From Lysobacterales bacterium (lineage in GTDB: Bacteria; Pseudomonadota; Gammaproteobacteria; Xanthomonadales; Marinicellaceae): a stretch of 6,549 bases of DNA. Shown piece after piece: positions 1 through 6,340 of this stretch. Numbering within the stretch: the first letter of the stretch is position 1; each line of letters starts with the position of its first letter. The stretch covers positions 1 through 6,549 of the forward strand of contig WGBZ01000268.1 of the NCBI GenBank assembly GCA_015494035.1, written 5' to 3'. Both the position numbers and the translations under genes were made by a program. The notes below the pieces were generated by a model. The model searched no databases, had not been told where the DNA came from, and saw only the letters and a program-made list of their open reading frames with translations.

Positions 1-816
1 AAATATCGGATTGTGCTGGGTTCCGAACTGGCAGCGGCCCTTGGCGTGGGGCCCGGGGATCAGGTCATGGTGTATGCGCCCCAGTTCAAAACCACCGCGG
101 TGGGCATTGTGCCACGGGTCAAGCGTTTCACCGTCAGCGGCATTTTTGAAGTGGGCATGTACGAATTCGATTCCAAACTGGCCATTGTGCATTTGCGTGA
201 TGCGCAGAAACTGTTTCGCACCGGCGAGGGAGTCGAGGGCATCCGGCTGGAACTCAAGGACCTGATGCAGGCGCCCCGGGTGGCGCGTGAACTGGCGCGT
301 GAGCTGGGCGGATTTTACCGCGTGCGTGACTGGACGCAGCAAAACGTCAATTTTTTCAAGGCCACGCAGACCGAGCGCATGGTGATGTTCATCATCCTGT
401 CCATGATTGTCGCGGTGGCCGCCTTCAATATCCTGTCCACGTTGGTGATGCTGGTGACGGAAAAACAGAGCGACATTGCCATTTTGCGCACCCAAGGCTT
501 TTCCCGGCGTCAGGTGATGGGCGTTTTTATTGTCACTGGTGTGGTGATCGGTTTGATCGGCACGCTGCTGGGCACCATCGCGGGCGTGGTGATTTCCTGG
601 AACATTGATGTGATTGTGCCGGCGCTGGAAAGATTCTTCCACACCGACTTCATGTCGGCCGATGTCTATTACGTGAGCGATATCACGGCTGATCTCAAGT
701 GGCGGGATGTGCTGACCATTGTGTCGGTGAGCTTTGGCCTGACGGTGCTGGCCACCATTTACCCAGCCTGGCGCGCCTCGCGCGTGCAACCGGCGGAGGC
801 TTTGCGCTATGAATAA
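1..816 (+). CDS. lolC: Lipoprotein-releasing ABC transporter permease LolC/LolE family (5'-truncated)
   Basis: Inner-membrane permease of the Lol system, which extracts outer-membrane lipoproteins from the inner membrane and passes them to periplasmic LolA. The reading frame is open at base 1, so the start lies outside the window. 271 residues remain of a family that is usually about 400-415, so roughly 130-145 (first membrane helix and part of the periplasmic domain) are missing. What is left is the end of the periplasmic domain (residues 1-125, with the family-like stretch [12 protein letters not shown]) and three membrane helices at about 127-152, 172-200 and 237-258. Between the first two lies the cytoplasmic [15 protein letters not shown] segment expected to contact the ATPase. 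The protein ends in the family hallmark [18 protein letters not shown]. The gene overlaps lolD by 8 bases. LolC and LolE cannot be told apart from this fragment; some bacteria have one LolF-type permease instead. The symbol follows the usual lolC-lolD order. Family assignment is firm, the symbol less so. Confidence 0.93.
   Translation, partial: KYRIVLGSELAAALGVGPGDQVMVYAPQFKTTAVGIVPRVKRFTVSGIFEVGMYEFDSKLAIVHLRDAQKLFRTGEGVEGIRLELKDLMQAPRVARELARELGGFYRVRDWTQQNVNFFKATQTERMVMFIILSMIVAVAAFNILSTLVMLVTEKQSDIAILRTQGFSRRQVMGVFIVTGVVIGLIGTLLGTIAGVVISWNIDVIVPALERFFHTDFMSADVYYVSDITADLKWRDVLTIVSVSFGLTVLATIYPAWRASRVQPAEALRYE
795..799 (+). promoter_or_regulatory. Ribosome-binding site of lolD
   Basis: GGAGG lies 9 bases before the ATG at 809, inside the last codons of the upstream permease gene. 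It supports the upstream start for LolD, which gives an N-terminal extension of about 20 residues compared with E. coli LolD, and it fits translational coupling between the two genes. Confidence 0.7.
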
Positions 817-1576
817 CGCCAGTGAAAAAAACAGCAATGCGAACCTGACTACAGAAACCAGTTCACCGGACGTGCCTGCCGTTCTGGAAGGCCGTGGACT
901 GAGCAAGTCTTTTGATGATGCCGGTCACACCGTGCAGGTCTTCCATGACCTGGATGTGGTGATTCCCGCTGCCGAAACCGTGGCCATAATTGGCACCTCC
1001 GGTGCGGGCAAAAGCACCTTGTTGCATGTGCTGGGCAGCCTGGAAAAACCCGACCGCGGACAGGTGCTGTTGCACGGGAAGGACATCAGCGCCGTCAGCG
1101 ACAAGCGGCGCGGACAACTGCGCAACAAGCACCTGGGCTTTGTGTACCAATTTCATCACCTGTTACCGGAGTTTTCCGCGCTGGAAAACGTGGCCATGCC
1201 ATTGCTGATTGGTGGCATGCCTTCCGCGGTTGCCAATCGCAAAGCCGCCGACATGCTGGAACGGGTGGGCCTGGGGCCACGTTTGTCGCACCGGCCGGCC
1301 CAGCTTTCCGGCGGTGAACGGCAACGCTGTGCCATCGCCCGCGCGCTTGTGACCCACCCGGCGGCCGTGCTGGCTGATGAACCCACCGGCAACCTGGACG
1401 AACAGACCGCCAGTCAGGTGATGGACCTGATGCTGGCGCTAAATCGTGACCTGGGCACCGCCCTGGTCATTGTCACCCACGACACGCGATTGGCCGAGCG
1501 CATGAACAGGGTATATCGCATGCACGATGGGCAGTTACAGCCGCATGCGATTGGTGGCGGCGAAATGGCTCCCTGA
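809..1576 (+). CDS. lolD: Lipoprotein-releasing ABC transporter ATP-binding protein LolD
   Basis: Cytoplasmic ATPase that powers lipoprotein release by the LolC/E permease. All ABC motifs are present and intact: Walker [10 protein letters not shown] at residues 62-70, Q-loop glutamine 114, signature LSGGERQR at 166-173, Walker B VLADE at 187-191 followed by the D-loop region GNLD, and the switch histidine 224 in VTHD. The Q-loop stretch [10 protein letters not shown] and the following [11 protein letters not shown] are near-identical to E. coli LolD as I remember it, which separates LolD from MacB- or FtsE-type ATPases. At 255 residues it is slightly longer than E. coli LolD (233). The extra length is a polar Asn/Ser/Thr-rich N-terminus of about 20 residues and a short C-terminal tail. 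The ATG at 809 is chosen because of the GGAGG 9 bases upstream. It overlaps the permease gene by 8 bases, so they form one operon. A run of seven A at 825-831 lies early in the gene but the frame is intact. Confidence 0.97.
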   Translation: MNNASEKNSNANLTTETSSPDVPAVLEGRGLSKSFDDAGHTVQVFHDLDVVIPAAETVAIIGTSGAGKSTLLHVLGSLEKPDRGQVLLHGKDISAVSDKRRGQLRNKHLGFVYQFHHLLPEFSALENVAMPLLIGGMPSAVANRKAADMLERVGLGPRLSHRPAQLSGGERQRCAIARALVTHPAAVLADEPTGNLDEQTASQVMDLMLALNRDLGTALVIVTHDTRLAERMNRVYRMHDGQLQPHAIGGGEMAP

Positions 1577-1699
1577 CATGGGCAGGCCGTCTTTCTGTTG
1601 CGTGTCTGCGGATAATGCCGGAAGGGTGTGTATTACCCGATCCACTGCGGCGGCTGATGATGGGTGTGAGCGCAGTGGAGCCAGTGATGCCAGCGCGCC
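1577..1699 (+). other. Intergenic region between lolD and comEC
   Basis: This 123-base stretch has no convincing long gene. It contains a possible minus-10 element GATAAT (1611-1616) without a good minus-35 partner, a 9-bp inverted repeat (1641-1649 with 1671-1679), and a TGGAG Shine-Dalgarno-like sequence (1676-1680). Whether comEC is read from its own promoter or from the lolCD transcript cannot be decided here; the gap is modest and the genes run the same way. There is no T-tract after the inverted repeat, so it is not a standard intrinsic terminator. Confidence 0.5.
1641..1679 (+). repeat. 9-bp perfect inverted repeat upstream of comEC
   Basis: TCCACTGCG at 1641-1649 is the exact reverse complement of CGCAGTGGA at 1671-1679, with 21 bases between. 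In RNA it would form a 9-bp stem with a large loop. The 3' arm contains TGGA of the TGGAG Shine-Dalgarno-like element at 1676-1680, so a folded stem would hide it. A role in controlling translation downstream is my inference; the match could also be chance. Confidence 0.4.
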
Positions 1700-1764
1700 G
1701 TGGCCGTGAATCTTTCCAGGAATTTCCCTCGTTTGTCCGAGGCAGTGAGCGACCAGCTCTCTGA
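1687..1764 (+). other. Possible 25-codon leader frame overlapping the comEC start
   Basis: ATG at 1687 lies 6 bases after TGGAG (1676-1680), a better-spaced ribosome-binding site than any comEC start candidate has. It opens a 25-codon frame, MPARRGRESFQEFPSF and so on, ending with TGA at 1762-1764. It is in a different frame from comEC and overlaps its first codons. It may be a translated leader, an accident, or the sign of a sequence error near the true comEC start. No similarity is recognised. Confidence 0.2.
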
Positions 1765-4354
1765 ACGGTCTTCCAGGGCCGCAAAACACGCCGGTGCACC
1801 ACTTGTCTTGCCGTATTGGTCCCTGGCCGTGTCTTTGCTGGGTGGGGCCACCCTCTGGCTGTTCATGCCGGAAGTCAAAGCCGTTTATCTGCTGGCGGCC
1901 ATTGGCACTGCCGTGGTGCTGTTGCTGCTGGCCCGTGTTTTGTTCAGGCGGAAGGATAAGACCACAGCGCAGGCCGCGCGCGGTCTGGTGCTACTGGCGA
2001 CAGTGCTGGCCGGTTTTGCCTGGAGCGGGCAGGCCATGTGGCAACAGCGGCAGGCCCTGAAAGAAGAAACACGCCATATCCTTGATCAGGGGCGCCAGAA
2101 GAGCATGTCCGTGCGTGTGACCGGACTGCCCGTCATCAAGGCCGATTCTGCCCGTTTCAGCGCCGAAAGCGTGGCCGACCCGGCCCGCCACTACCTGCTC
2201 ACCTGGTATCACGCCGATAAGATACCGCAACCGGGTGAGCACTGGCAGTTGCAGGTGAAATTAAAGCCGGTGCATGGCTACGCGAATCCGGGCGGCTTTG
2301 ATTACCCGCGCTGGCTGTTTCGCCATCATTATGTGGCCACCGGCTGGGTGCAGAAGGGGCAAAAAACAACGGCAGCCTCGCCCTTGGACGTGAGCGCATG
2401 GATTCAGCGCCAGCGGGGTAGCTTGCGCCGCTGGTTGCAGGAAAGCCTGGCACCGGGTTCGGCGCGTGCGTTGTTGGTGGCGCTGTCGCTGGGTGATCGT
2501 TCGGAACTGTCGCCGGATGACTTTGCCATTTTCCGTGCCACCGGCACCGCGCATCTGATCGCCATTTCCGGCCTGCACATTGGCCTGGCGGCGTTGGTGG
2601 GGGCCGCACTGGGCTGGGTGGTTTTCTGGATTTGGCCACAACAGCGAGTGCCCCGGCCGGTTTTGCAGGCCCTGTTTGGCTGGTTATTTGCCCTGGCTTA
2701 TGCAGCCCTGGCCGGTTTTTCCGTGGCCACGGTGCGGGCACTGGTGGCCGTTTCCGTGTTGGCCGTGGCAGTGGTTTCCCGCCGGCGCCTGTCACCCTGG
2801 GACATCTGGGCGGTGGCGTTGTTGCTGGTGCTGCTGTTTGATCCGCTGGCTGTGCTGGATTCGGGATTCTGGTTGTCCTTTACTGCCGTGGCGGCGCTGA
2901 TTGCGGCTTTTTCGGCCCGCAAAAGCCAAAGCGTGGCCCAAAGTACAGTGAAAGCGGCGGATCAGGCCAGTAAACTCCCTAAAACCCCGCTCAAAAACCG
3001 GACTCTGCAACGCGGGATGCAGGCCATTGGCCAACTTTTTGTGGCCCAGGTGGCCATTCTCTTGGGTTTGATGCCCTTGAGCGTGGTGCTTTTTCACCAG
3101 ATTCACTGGCTGGCGCCGCTGGTCAATTTTGTGCTTATTCCGCTGGTGAGCGTGACCTTGGTACCGCTGCTGGGGCTGGCTTTGCTGACCCATGCGCTGG
3201 CCGGTGGCAGTGGCGTGGATGAGTGGCTGCTGCAGCAGGCCCATTGGCTGGCTCAGTGGATGATGCGTGGTCTTGAGCCGTTGTCCCGGTGGCCGGAGGC
3301 CAGTTATTCTGTGCCGGCTTTGCCGGGGTGGTGGTTGGCCTTATGGCTGCTGGCGTTGTTGGCGTGGTTTTTTTCCCGCCAGCGGTATCGACGCTGGTTG
3401 GGCCTGGCCGTTATGGCTGCCTTGCTGGGGTTTGCCGTGTGGCCACAGAATCAACCAGAAGGACTCGTACCGAAATACGCGCTTGGCAAGGACGTTATCA
3501 CCCAGGGTACGGCGGCCAATGATGAGGATACGGCCGATCCGGCACAGGCTTTCCGGGTTTCCGTGCTGGACGTGGGGCAGGGGCTTGCGGTGCTGGTGGA
3601 AACAGCGCATCACCGCTTGCTGTACGACACCGGTGCGGCTTTTGACAGTGGTTTCAATCTGGCCGATGCGGTGCTGTTGCCGTATTTTCGCCAACGCGGT
3701 ATCAGGTCTCTGGATGCGCTGATTCTGTCCCACCGGGATAACGATCACGCCGGGGCCGCGGCCCCGTTGCTGGAACACCTGCCGGTGCATTCGCTTTATG
3801 CCACCTTTAATACCCCGCTTGCCGACACGGCACAGCCGTGCACCAACTCAGTGAGCTGGGAATGGGACGGCGTGCGATTTGACGTGTTGTCACCCTATAA
3901 CCTGAGCCCTTATCTGGGCAACAACAGTTCTTGTGTGTTGCGCATCGGCAATGCCCTGGGCCATGTGCTATTGACTGGTGATGTGGAAACGGCGGTGGAA
4001 TACCGGTTATTGCAAGCCCACAAGGCCGGCCGTCTTGACCTGGGCAGTGACGTGATGCTGGTGCCGCATCACGGCAGTTCAAGCTCAAGCAGCGCGGCGT
4101 TTATTGACGCGGTCAATCCGCGTCTGGCCATCAATGCATCGGGCTATTTCAATGCCTTCGGGCACCCGAAAGCGGCAGTGGTGAGCCGCTACCGGCAGCG
4201 CGGCATACATTGGCTGGACACGCAAAGCAGCGGCCTGATTACGGTTCATTTCGGTGCCAATGGGGTTTCTGTCAGCCAGTTCCGCCAGCAACGCCCCAGA
4301 CGTGTTTGGCGTCTTGACGGGCAATCAAACCCGACTGGCAGAAAAGCGCCTTGA
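1700..4354 (+). CDS. comEC: DNA internalization-related competence protein ComEC/Rec2
   Basis: Inner-membrane channel that carries single-stranded DNA into the cytoplasm during natural transformation. Three parts are visible: an N-terminal region with membrane helices starting near residue 40 and a soluble DUF4131-type segment with NPGGFDYPRW (roughly 110-225); the multi-helix Competence domain (about 250-530) with the hallmark TGTAHLIAISGLHIG at 281-295; and a C-terminal metallo-beta-lactamase domain (about 615-870). The last shows DVGQG at 624-628, SHRDNDH with H678, D680, D682 and H683, TGD with D761, and PHHGSS with H790 and H791. These putative metal-binding positions are intact, so the nuclease-like domain looks functional. 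A polar, lysine-rich loop occupies about 405-437, and six serines follow PHHG. At 884 residues it is longer than E. coli YcaI/ComEC (about 754). The start is uncertain: GTG at 1700 is the furthest upstream possible (in-frame TGA at 1685) but lacks a near ribosome-binding site. GTG 1706 and TTG 1733 (AGGA at 1718-1721) are alternatives. The gene lies downstream of lolCD, an arrangement I believe is common in gammaproteobacteria. Confidence 0.95.
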   Translation: MAVNLSRNFPRLSEAVSDQLSERSSRAAKHAGAPLVLPYWSLAVSLLGGATLWLFMPEVKAVYLLAAIGTAVVLLLLARVLFRRKDKTTAQAARGLVLLATVLAGFAWSGQAMWQQRQALKEETRHILDQGRQKSMSVRVTGLPVIKADSARFSAESVADPARHYLLTWYHADKIPQPGEHWQLQVKLKPVHGYANPGGFDYPRWLFRHHYVATGWVQKGQKTTAASPLDVSAWIQRQRGSLRRWLQESLAPGSARALLVALSLGDRSELSPDDFAIFRATGTAHLIAISGLHIGLAALVGAALGWVVFWIWPQQRVPRPVLQALFGWLFALAYAALAGFSVATVRALVAVSVLAVAVVSRRRLSPWDIWAVALLLVLLFDPLAVLDSGFWLSFTAVAALIAAFSARKSQSVAQSTVKAADQASKLPKTPLKNRTLQRGMQAIGQLFVAQVAILLGLMPLSVVLFHQIHWLAPLVNFVLIPLVSVTLVPLLGLALLTHALAGGSGVDEWLLQQAHWLAQWMMRGLEPLSRWPEASYSVPALPGWWLALWLLALLAWFFSRQRYRRWLGLAVMAALLGFAVWPQNQPEGLVPKYALGKDVITQGTAANDEDTADPAQAFRVSVLDVGQGLAVLVETAHHRLLYDTGAAFDSGFNLADAVLLPYFRQRGIRSLDALILSHRDNDHAGAAAPLLEHLPVHSLYATFNTPLADTAQPCTNSVSWEWDGVRFDVLSPYNLSPYLGNNSSCVLRIGNALGHVLLTGDVETAVEYRLLQAHKAGRLDLGSDVMLVPHHGSSSSSSAAFIDAVNPRLAINASGYFNAFGHPKAAVVSRYRQRGIHWLDTQSSGLITVHFGANGVSVSQFRQQRPRRVWRLDGQSNPTGRKAP

Positions 4355-4407
4355 CTGAACGGGGTGCCGGATAAGTGTGTCAACAGTGACGGTTTGGTGC
4401 GGGCCAG
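4355..4407. other. Convergent gap between comEC and pyrC
   Basis: Only 53 bases separate the two stop codons. I see no GC-rich hairpin followed by a T-tract on either strand, only a weak GTCA/TGAC pair (4379-4390). Two longer-range inverted matches span the gap: GACTGGC 4333-4339 with GCCAGTC 4403-4409, and AGCGCC 4345-4350 with GGCGCT 4413-4418. They cross rather than nest, so they cannot form one simple stem. Confidence 0.4.
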
Positions 4408-5748
4408 TCAGGGGCGCTGGTAGCGCAGGGCCTGGCCTGTGGCCTCACCCAGCACCTGCTGGCCGTCCCATTTAAGCTCACCATTGACCCAGGTTTTGCT
4501 GATACGGGCGGTGAAACGCGCGCCGTCATAGGGTGTCCAGCCGCATTTGTACAGCATGTCTTCATGGCGCACCGGCGCAATGGCGGTCATGTCCACCAGC
4601 ACCAGGTCCGCAAAATAGCCTTCGCGCAGGTAACCCCGATCGATGACTTGAAAGATATCGGCCACAGTGTGCGCGGTTTTACGGACAATGTCCGGCAGGC
4701 TGAACTGGCCCTGATTCACTTGGGTCAGCAAACTGGGCAGGGCTGTCTGCACCAGTGGCAGGCCCGAAGGGGCGGAAAAATAAGGCGCGGCCTTTTCCTC
4801 GGCTGTGTGTGGCGCGTGGTCAGTGGCAATCACGTCCAGCCGGTTGCTTTTCAGGCCGGCAATGATGGCGGCCTTGTCGCTGGCGCTTTTGATGGCCGGG
4901 TTGCATTTGATGGCGGTGCCCTTGTCAGCGTAATCACCCTCATCGAACCAGGTGAAATGCACACAAGCCTCTGCCGTAATGTGCTTCTGCTCAGTGGGCA
5001 TGTCACGGAACATGGCTACTTCTTCAGCGGTGGAAATGTGCAGCACGTGCAGGCGGGCGCGGTACTTCTGCGCCAGACCGGTGGCCAGCCGGGTGGACTT
5101 GATACAGGCCTCGCGGCTGCGGATGTTGGGGTGTTCTTCTATGGGCACGTTTTCGCCCCAGATCAGCCGGGCTTTTTCTTCATTAGCCAGAATGGTGGGG
5201 GTGTCTTCGCAATGGGTGGCGATGAGGGTGGGCGCGTGCTTGAAAATGGCCGTCAGGGTCTGCTCGTCATCCACCAGCATGTTGCCGGTTGAGGCGCCCA
5301 TAAACACCTTGATGCCGCAGATGAGGTGCGGGTCAATGGCCTTGACCACCCCGATATTGTCATTGGTGGCGCCCAGGTAAAAGCCGTAATTGGTGTGTGA
5401 GCGACCTGACACGTGCGCGTGCTTGGCTTCAATGGCCTGCTGATTGATGGTCAGCGGATTGGTGTTGGGCATGTCCATCACCGAGGTGATGCCGCCGGCC
5501 ACCGCAGCGGCGGACTCGGTGGCAAAGTCTCCCTTGTGGGTCAGGCCCGGGTCGCGAAAATGCACCTGATCGTCAATCATGCCCGGCAGCAGGAACTGGC
5601 CTTGTGCGTCAATCACTGTGGCGCCAGTCGGCGCCTGCAGTTCGGTGCCGATTTTTTCTATGCGCTCGTTTTTTATCAGCACATCGGCCGTGTGAATAGC
5701 GCCTTCGTTGACCAGCTGGGCGCTTTTTATCAGGGTGTATGCATTCAT
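4408..5748 (-). CDS. pyrC: Dihydroorotase (amidohydrolase superfamily, long class I-like form)
   Basis: Catalyses the reversible cyclisation of N-carbamoyl-L-aspartate to dihydroorotate, the third step of pyrimidine synthesis, in the cytoplasm. The 446-residue protein has the amidohydrolase layout: a small beta domain at both ends (1-55 and about 375-446) around a metal-binding barrel. Visible site residues are H63 in QVHFRDPG, K147 in GIKVFMGAS (expected carboxylated metal-bridging lysine), H179 in ATHCED, H237 in LHIST and D310 in ATDHAPH. The first histidine of the usual HxH pair is replaced by Q61. I recall the same DDQVHFREPG-type motif in a dihydroorotase subfamily of several bacteria, so this is probably a lineage trait. 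The length and the DPG and DMPNTNP stretches fit the long class rather than the 348-residue E. coli PyrC type. The start at 5748 is chosen because GAGGA (5757-5753 on this strand) lies 4 bases upstream; a longer in-frame start at 5823 would lie inside yidD. Hydantoinase or allantoinase activity is less likely but not excluded from sequence alone. Confidence 0.9.
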   Translation of the reverse strand: MNAYTLIKSAQLVNEGAIHTADVLIKNERIEKIGTELQAPTGATVIDAQGQFLLPGMIDDQVHFRDPGLTHKGDFATESAAAVAGGITSVMDMPNTNPLTINQQAIEAKHAHVSGRSHTNYGFYLGATNDNIGVVKAIDPHLICGIKVFMGASTGNMLVDDEQTLTAIFKHAPTLIATHCEDTPTILANEEKARLIWGENVPIEEHPNIRSREACIKSTRLATGLAQKYRARLHVLHISTAEEVAMFRDMPTEQKHITAEACVHFTWFDEGDYADKGTAIKCNPAIKSASDKAAIIAGLKSNRLDVIATDHAPHTAEEKAAPYFSAPSGLPLVQTALPSLLTQVNQGQFSLPDIVRKTAHTVADIFQVIDRGYLREGYFADLVLVDMTAIAPVRHEDMLYKCGWTPYDGARFTARISKTWVNGELKWDGQQVLGEATGQALRYQRP

Positions 5749-5752
5749 GGGA

Positions 5753-5757
5753 TCCTC
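5753..5757 (-). promoter_or_regulatory. Ribosome-binding site of pyrC overlapping the yidD stop codon
   Basis: On the minus strand the junction reads TGAGGATCCCATG. The TGA is the yidD stop (5758-5756), GAGGA is the Shine-Dalgarno element and ATG (5748) starts pyrC. Ribosomes ending yidD stand directly on the pyrC initiation site, which suggests coupled translation. The 4-base spacer after GAGGA is short but workable. Confidence 0.7.
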
Positions 5758-6130
5758 ACAAAACCGGATTTTCGGGTTGTCGGCTGTCCGATTCGGGGTC
5801 GGTAACGGCGTGTTTTTGAGCATTGTGTTCGGTAGAAACCGGTTTTTTGGACGGGTCTTGTATTGCCCGTGTCTGGTGGGCCTCCGGTGAGCAGGCCTGC
5901 GTGTGTCTGTCAGGCCAGTGTTCGGGCACGTGATCGATGCCGCCTTGGCAACCCGGATGGCAGCGGCCCAGTCGTTTCAGGCCCAGGTGCAGTCCACGGA
6001 TGGCTCCGAAACGGCCGATGGCCGTGGCCATGTACTCGGAACAACTGGGATAAAACCGGCAGTGGTTTCCCAGCAGCGGGCTAATAAAAAACTTGTAGCC
6101 GCGCAGCAGCAGAATAAGCAGGGTTTTCAT
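5756..6130 (-). CDS. yidD: Membrane protein insertion efficiency factor YidD
   Basis: Small inner-membrane-associated protein that helps YidC insert membrane proteins. Residues 1-70 match the family closely: a hydrophobic, amphipathic start [21 protein letters not shown], the hallmark [10 protein letters not shown] (C24, C30), a central helix with [12 protein letters not shown], then [14 protein letters not shown] (C57, C61). After residue 70 a hydrophilic tail of about 54 residues, rich in Pro, His, Gln, Glu and Asp, replaces the usual short end, so the protein is 124 residues against about 85 in E. coli. The tail runs in frame right up to the pyrC ribosome-binding site. The ATG at 6130 gives the standard family N-terminus, although no clear Shine-Dalgarno sequence precedes it. 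yidD is usually found between rnpA and yidC; here it is the first gene of a yidD-pyrC pair and diverges from a DksA-family gene. Confidence 0.93.
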   Translation of the reverse strand: MKTLLILLLRGYKFFISPLLGNHCRFYPSCSEYMATAIGRFGAIRGLHLGLKRLGRCHPGCQGGIDHVPEHWPDRHTQACSPEAHQTRAIQDPSKKPVSTEHNAQKHAVTDPESDSRQPENPVL

Positions 6131-6141
6131 GCAGAAATCTA

Positions 6142-6170
6142 TTGCCCGGTGGGTCGGTTTGCGTTATAAA
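6142..6170 (+). promoter_or_regulatory. Predicted sigma70-type promoter for the DksA-family gene
   Basis: TTGCCC (6142-6147) and TATAAA (6165-6170) are separated by exactly 17 bases and match the consensus TTGACA and TATAAT at 4 and 5 of 6 positions. Transcription would start near 6177, leaving a leader of about 145 bases before the ATG at 6321. The element lies just 11 bases from the divergent yidD start. Minus-strand AT-rich hexamers overlap it (TATAAC over 6163-6168, TAAAAT over 6181-6186), but neither has a good minus-35, so I do not call a yidD promoter. Confidence 0.5.
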
Positions 6171-6186
6171 GGGTCGCTTAATTTTA

Positions 6187-6221
6187 CCCCGGATCACTCA
6201 CCAGGTGTGAGTTATCCCGGG
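6187..6221 (+). repeat. 35-base interrupted dyad in the dksA leader (operator or RNA hairpin)
   Basis: The two halves pair as CCC/GGG (6187-6189 with 6219-6221), GGAT/ATCC (6191-6194 with 6214-6217) and ACTCAC/GTGAGT (6196-6201 with 6207-6212), around a 5-base loop CAGGT. That makes 13 pairs with only two single mismatches. It lies about 10 bases after the predicted transcription start, so in RNA it would form a strong 5' hairpin. In DNA it could equally be an operator between the two divergent genes. The outer GGG overlaps the GGGAG ribosome-binding site of the small frame that follows. No T-tract follows, so it is not a typical terminator. Confidence 0.6.
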
Positions 6222-6229
6222 AGAGCAGT

Positions 6230-6340
6230 GTGAGCAGCGAACCTGTGAATAAGAAAGGCCATGTGGCCAATGCAGGTCATCCGACCAAAATCACGACCAC
6301 ATATGGAGAATGGGACACCTATGTCAGAACGAGACATTAA
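6230..6340 (+). CDS. Candidate 36-residue leader peptide upstream of and overlapping the dksA-family gene
   Basis: GTG at 6230 follows GGGAG (6219-6223) by 6 bases, a well-placed ribosome-binding site. The frame encodes 36 residues, beginning MSSEPVNKKGHVANAG, with no membrane segment and no motif I recognise, and stops with TAA at 6338-6340, 20 bases inside the DksA-family gene in another frame. The arrangement resembles a translated leader that could couple to, or interfere with, initiation at 6321. The peptide is polar and basic. It may instead be non-coding leader; the evidence is position and the ribosome-binding site only. Confidence 0.35.
   Translation: MSSEPVNKKGHVANAGHPTKITTTYGEWDTYVRTRH

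Noticed and set aside
825..831. Run of seven A near the start of lolD as a possible programmed slippage site.
   Set aside because: The frame is intact, there is no alternative frame product of interest, and short A runs are common.
1633..1878. Minus-strand frame with a His/Trp-rich end over the lolD-comEC gap.
   Set aside because: It has no clear ribosome-binding site or family resemblance and overlaps the first ComEC membrane helix; the His-rich end alone is not enough.
2199..2795. A 198-codon minus-strand open frame opposite comEC.
   Set aside because: Its translation is a low-complexity Pro/Arg/Ala-rich sequence typical of antisense shadow frames, and it covers conserved ComEC segments.
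4379..4390. GTCA-ACAG-TGAC mini-hairpin between comEC and pyrC as a terminator.
   Set aside because: The stem is only 4 bp and no T-tract follows on either strand.
4564..5292. A 242-codon plus-strand open frame opposite pyrC.
   Set aside because: It lies wholly within the well-supported dihydroorotase gene on the other strand, shows no recognisable motif and is a by-product of GC-rich codon bias.
5748..5823. Longer pyrC start at 5823 (25 extra residues).
   Set aside because: It would lie inside yidD, adds residues unlike the family, and has no advantage over the ATG at 5748 with GAGGA and the usual N-terminus.
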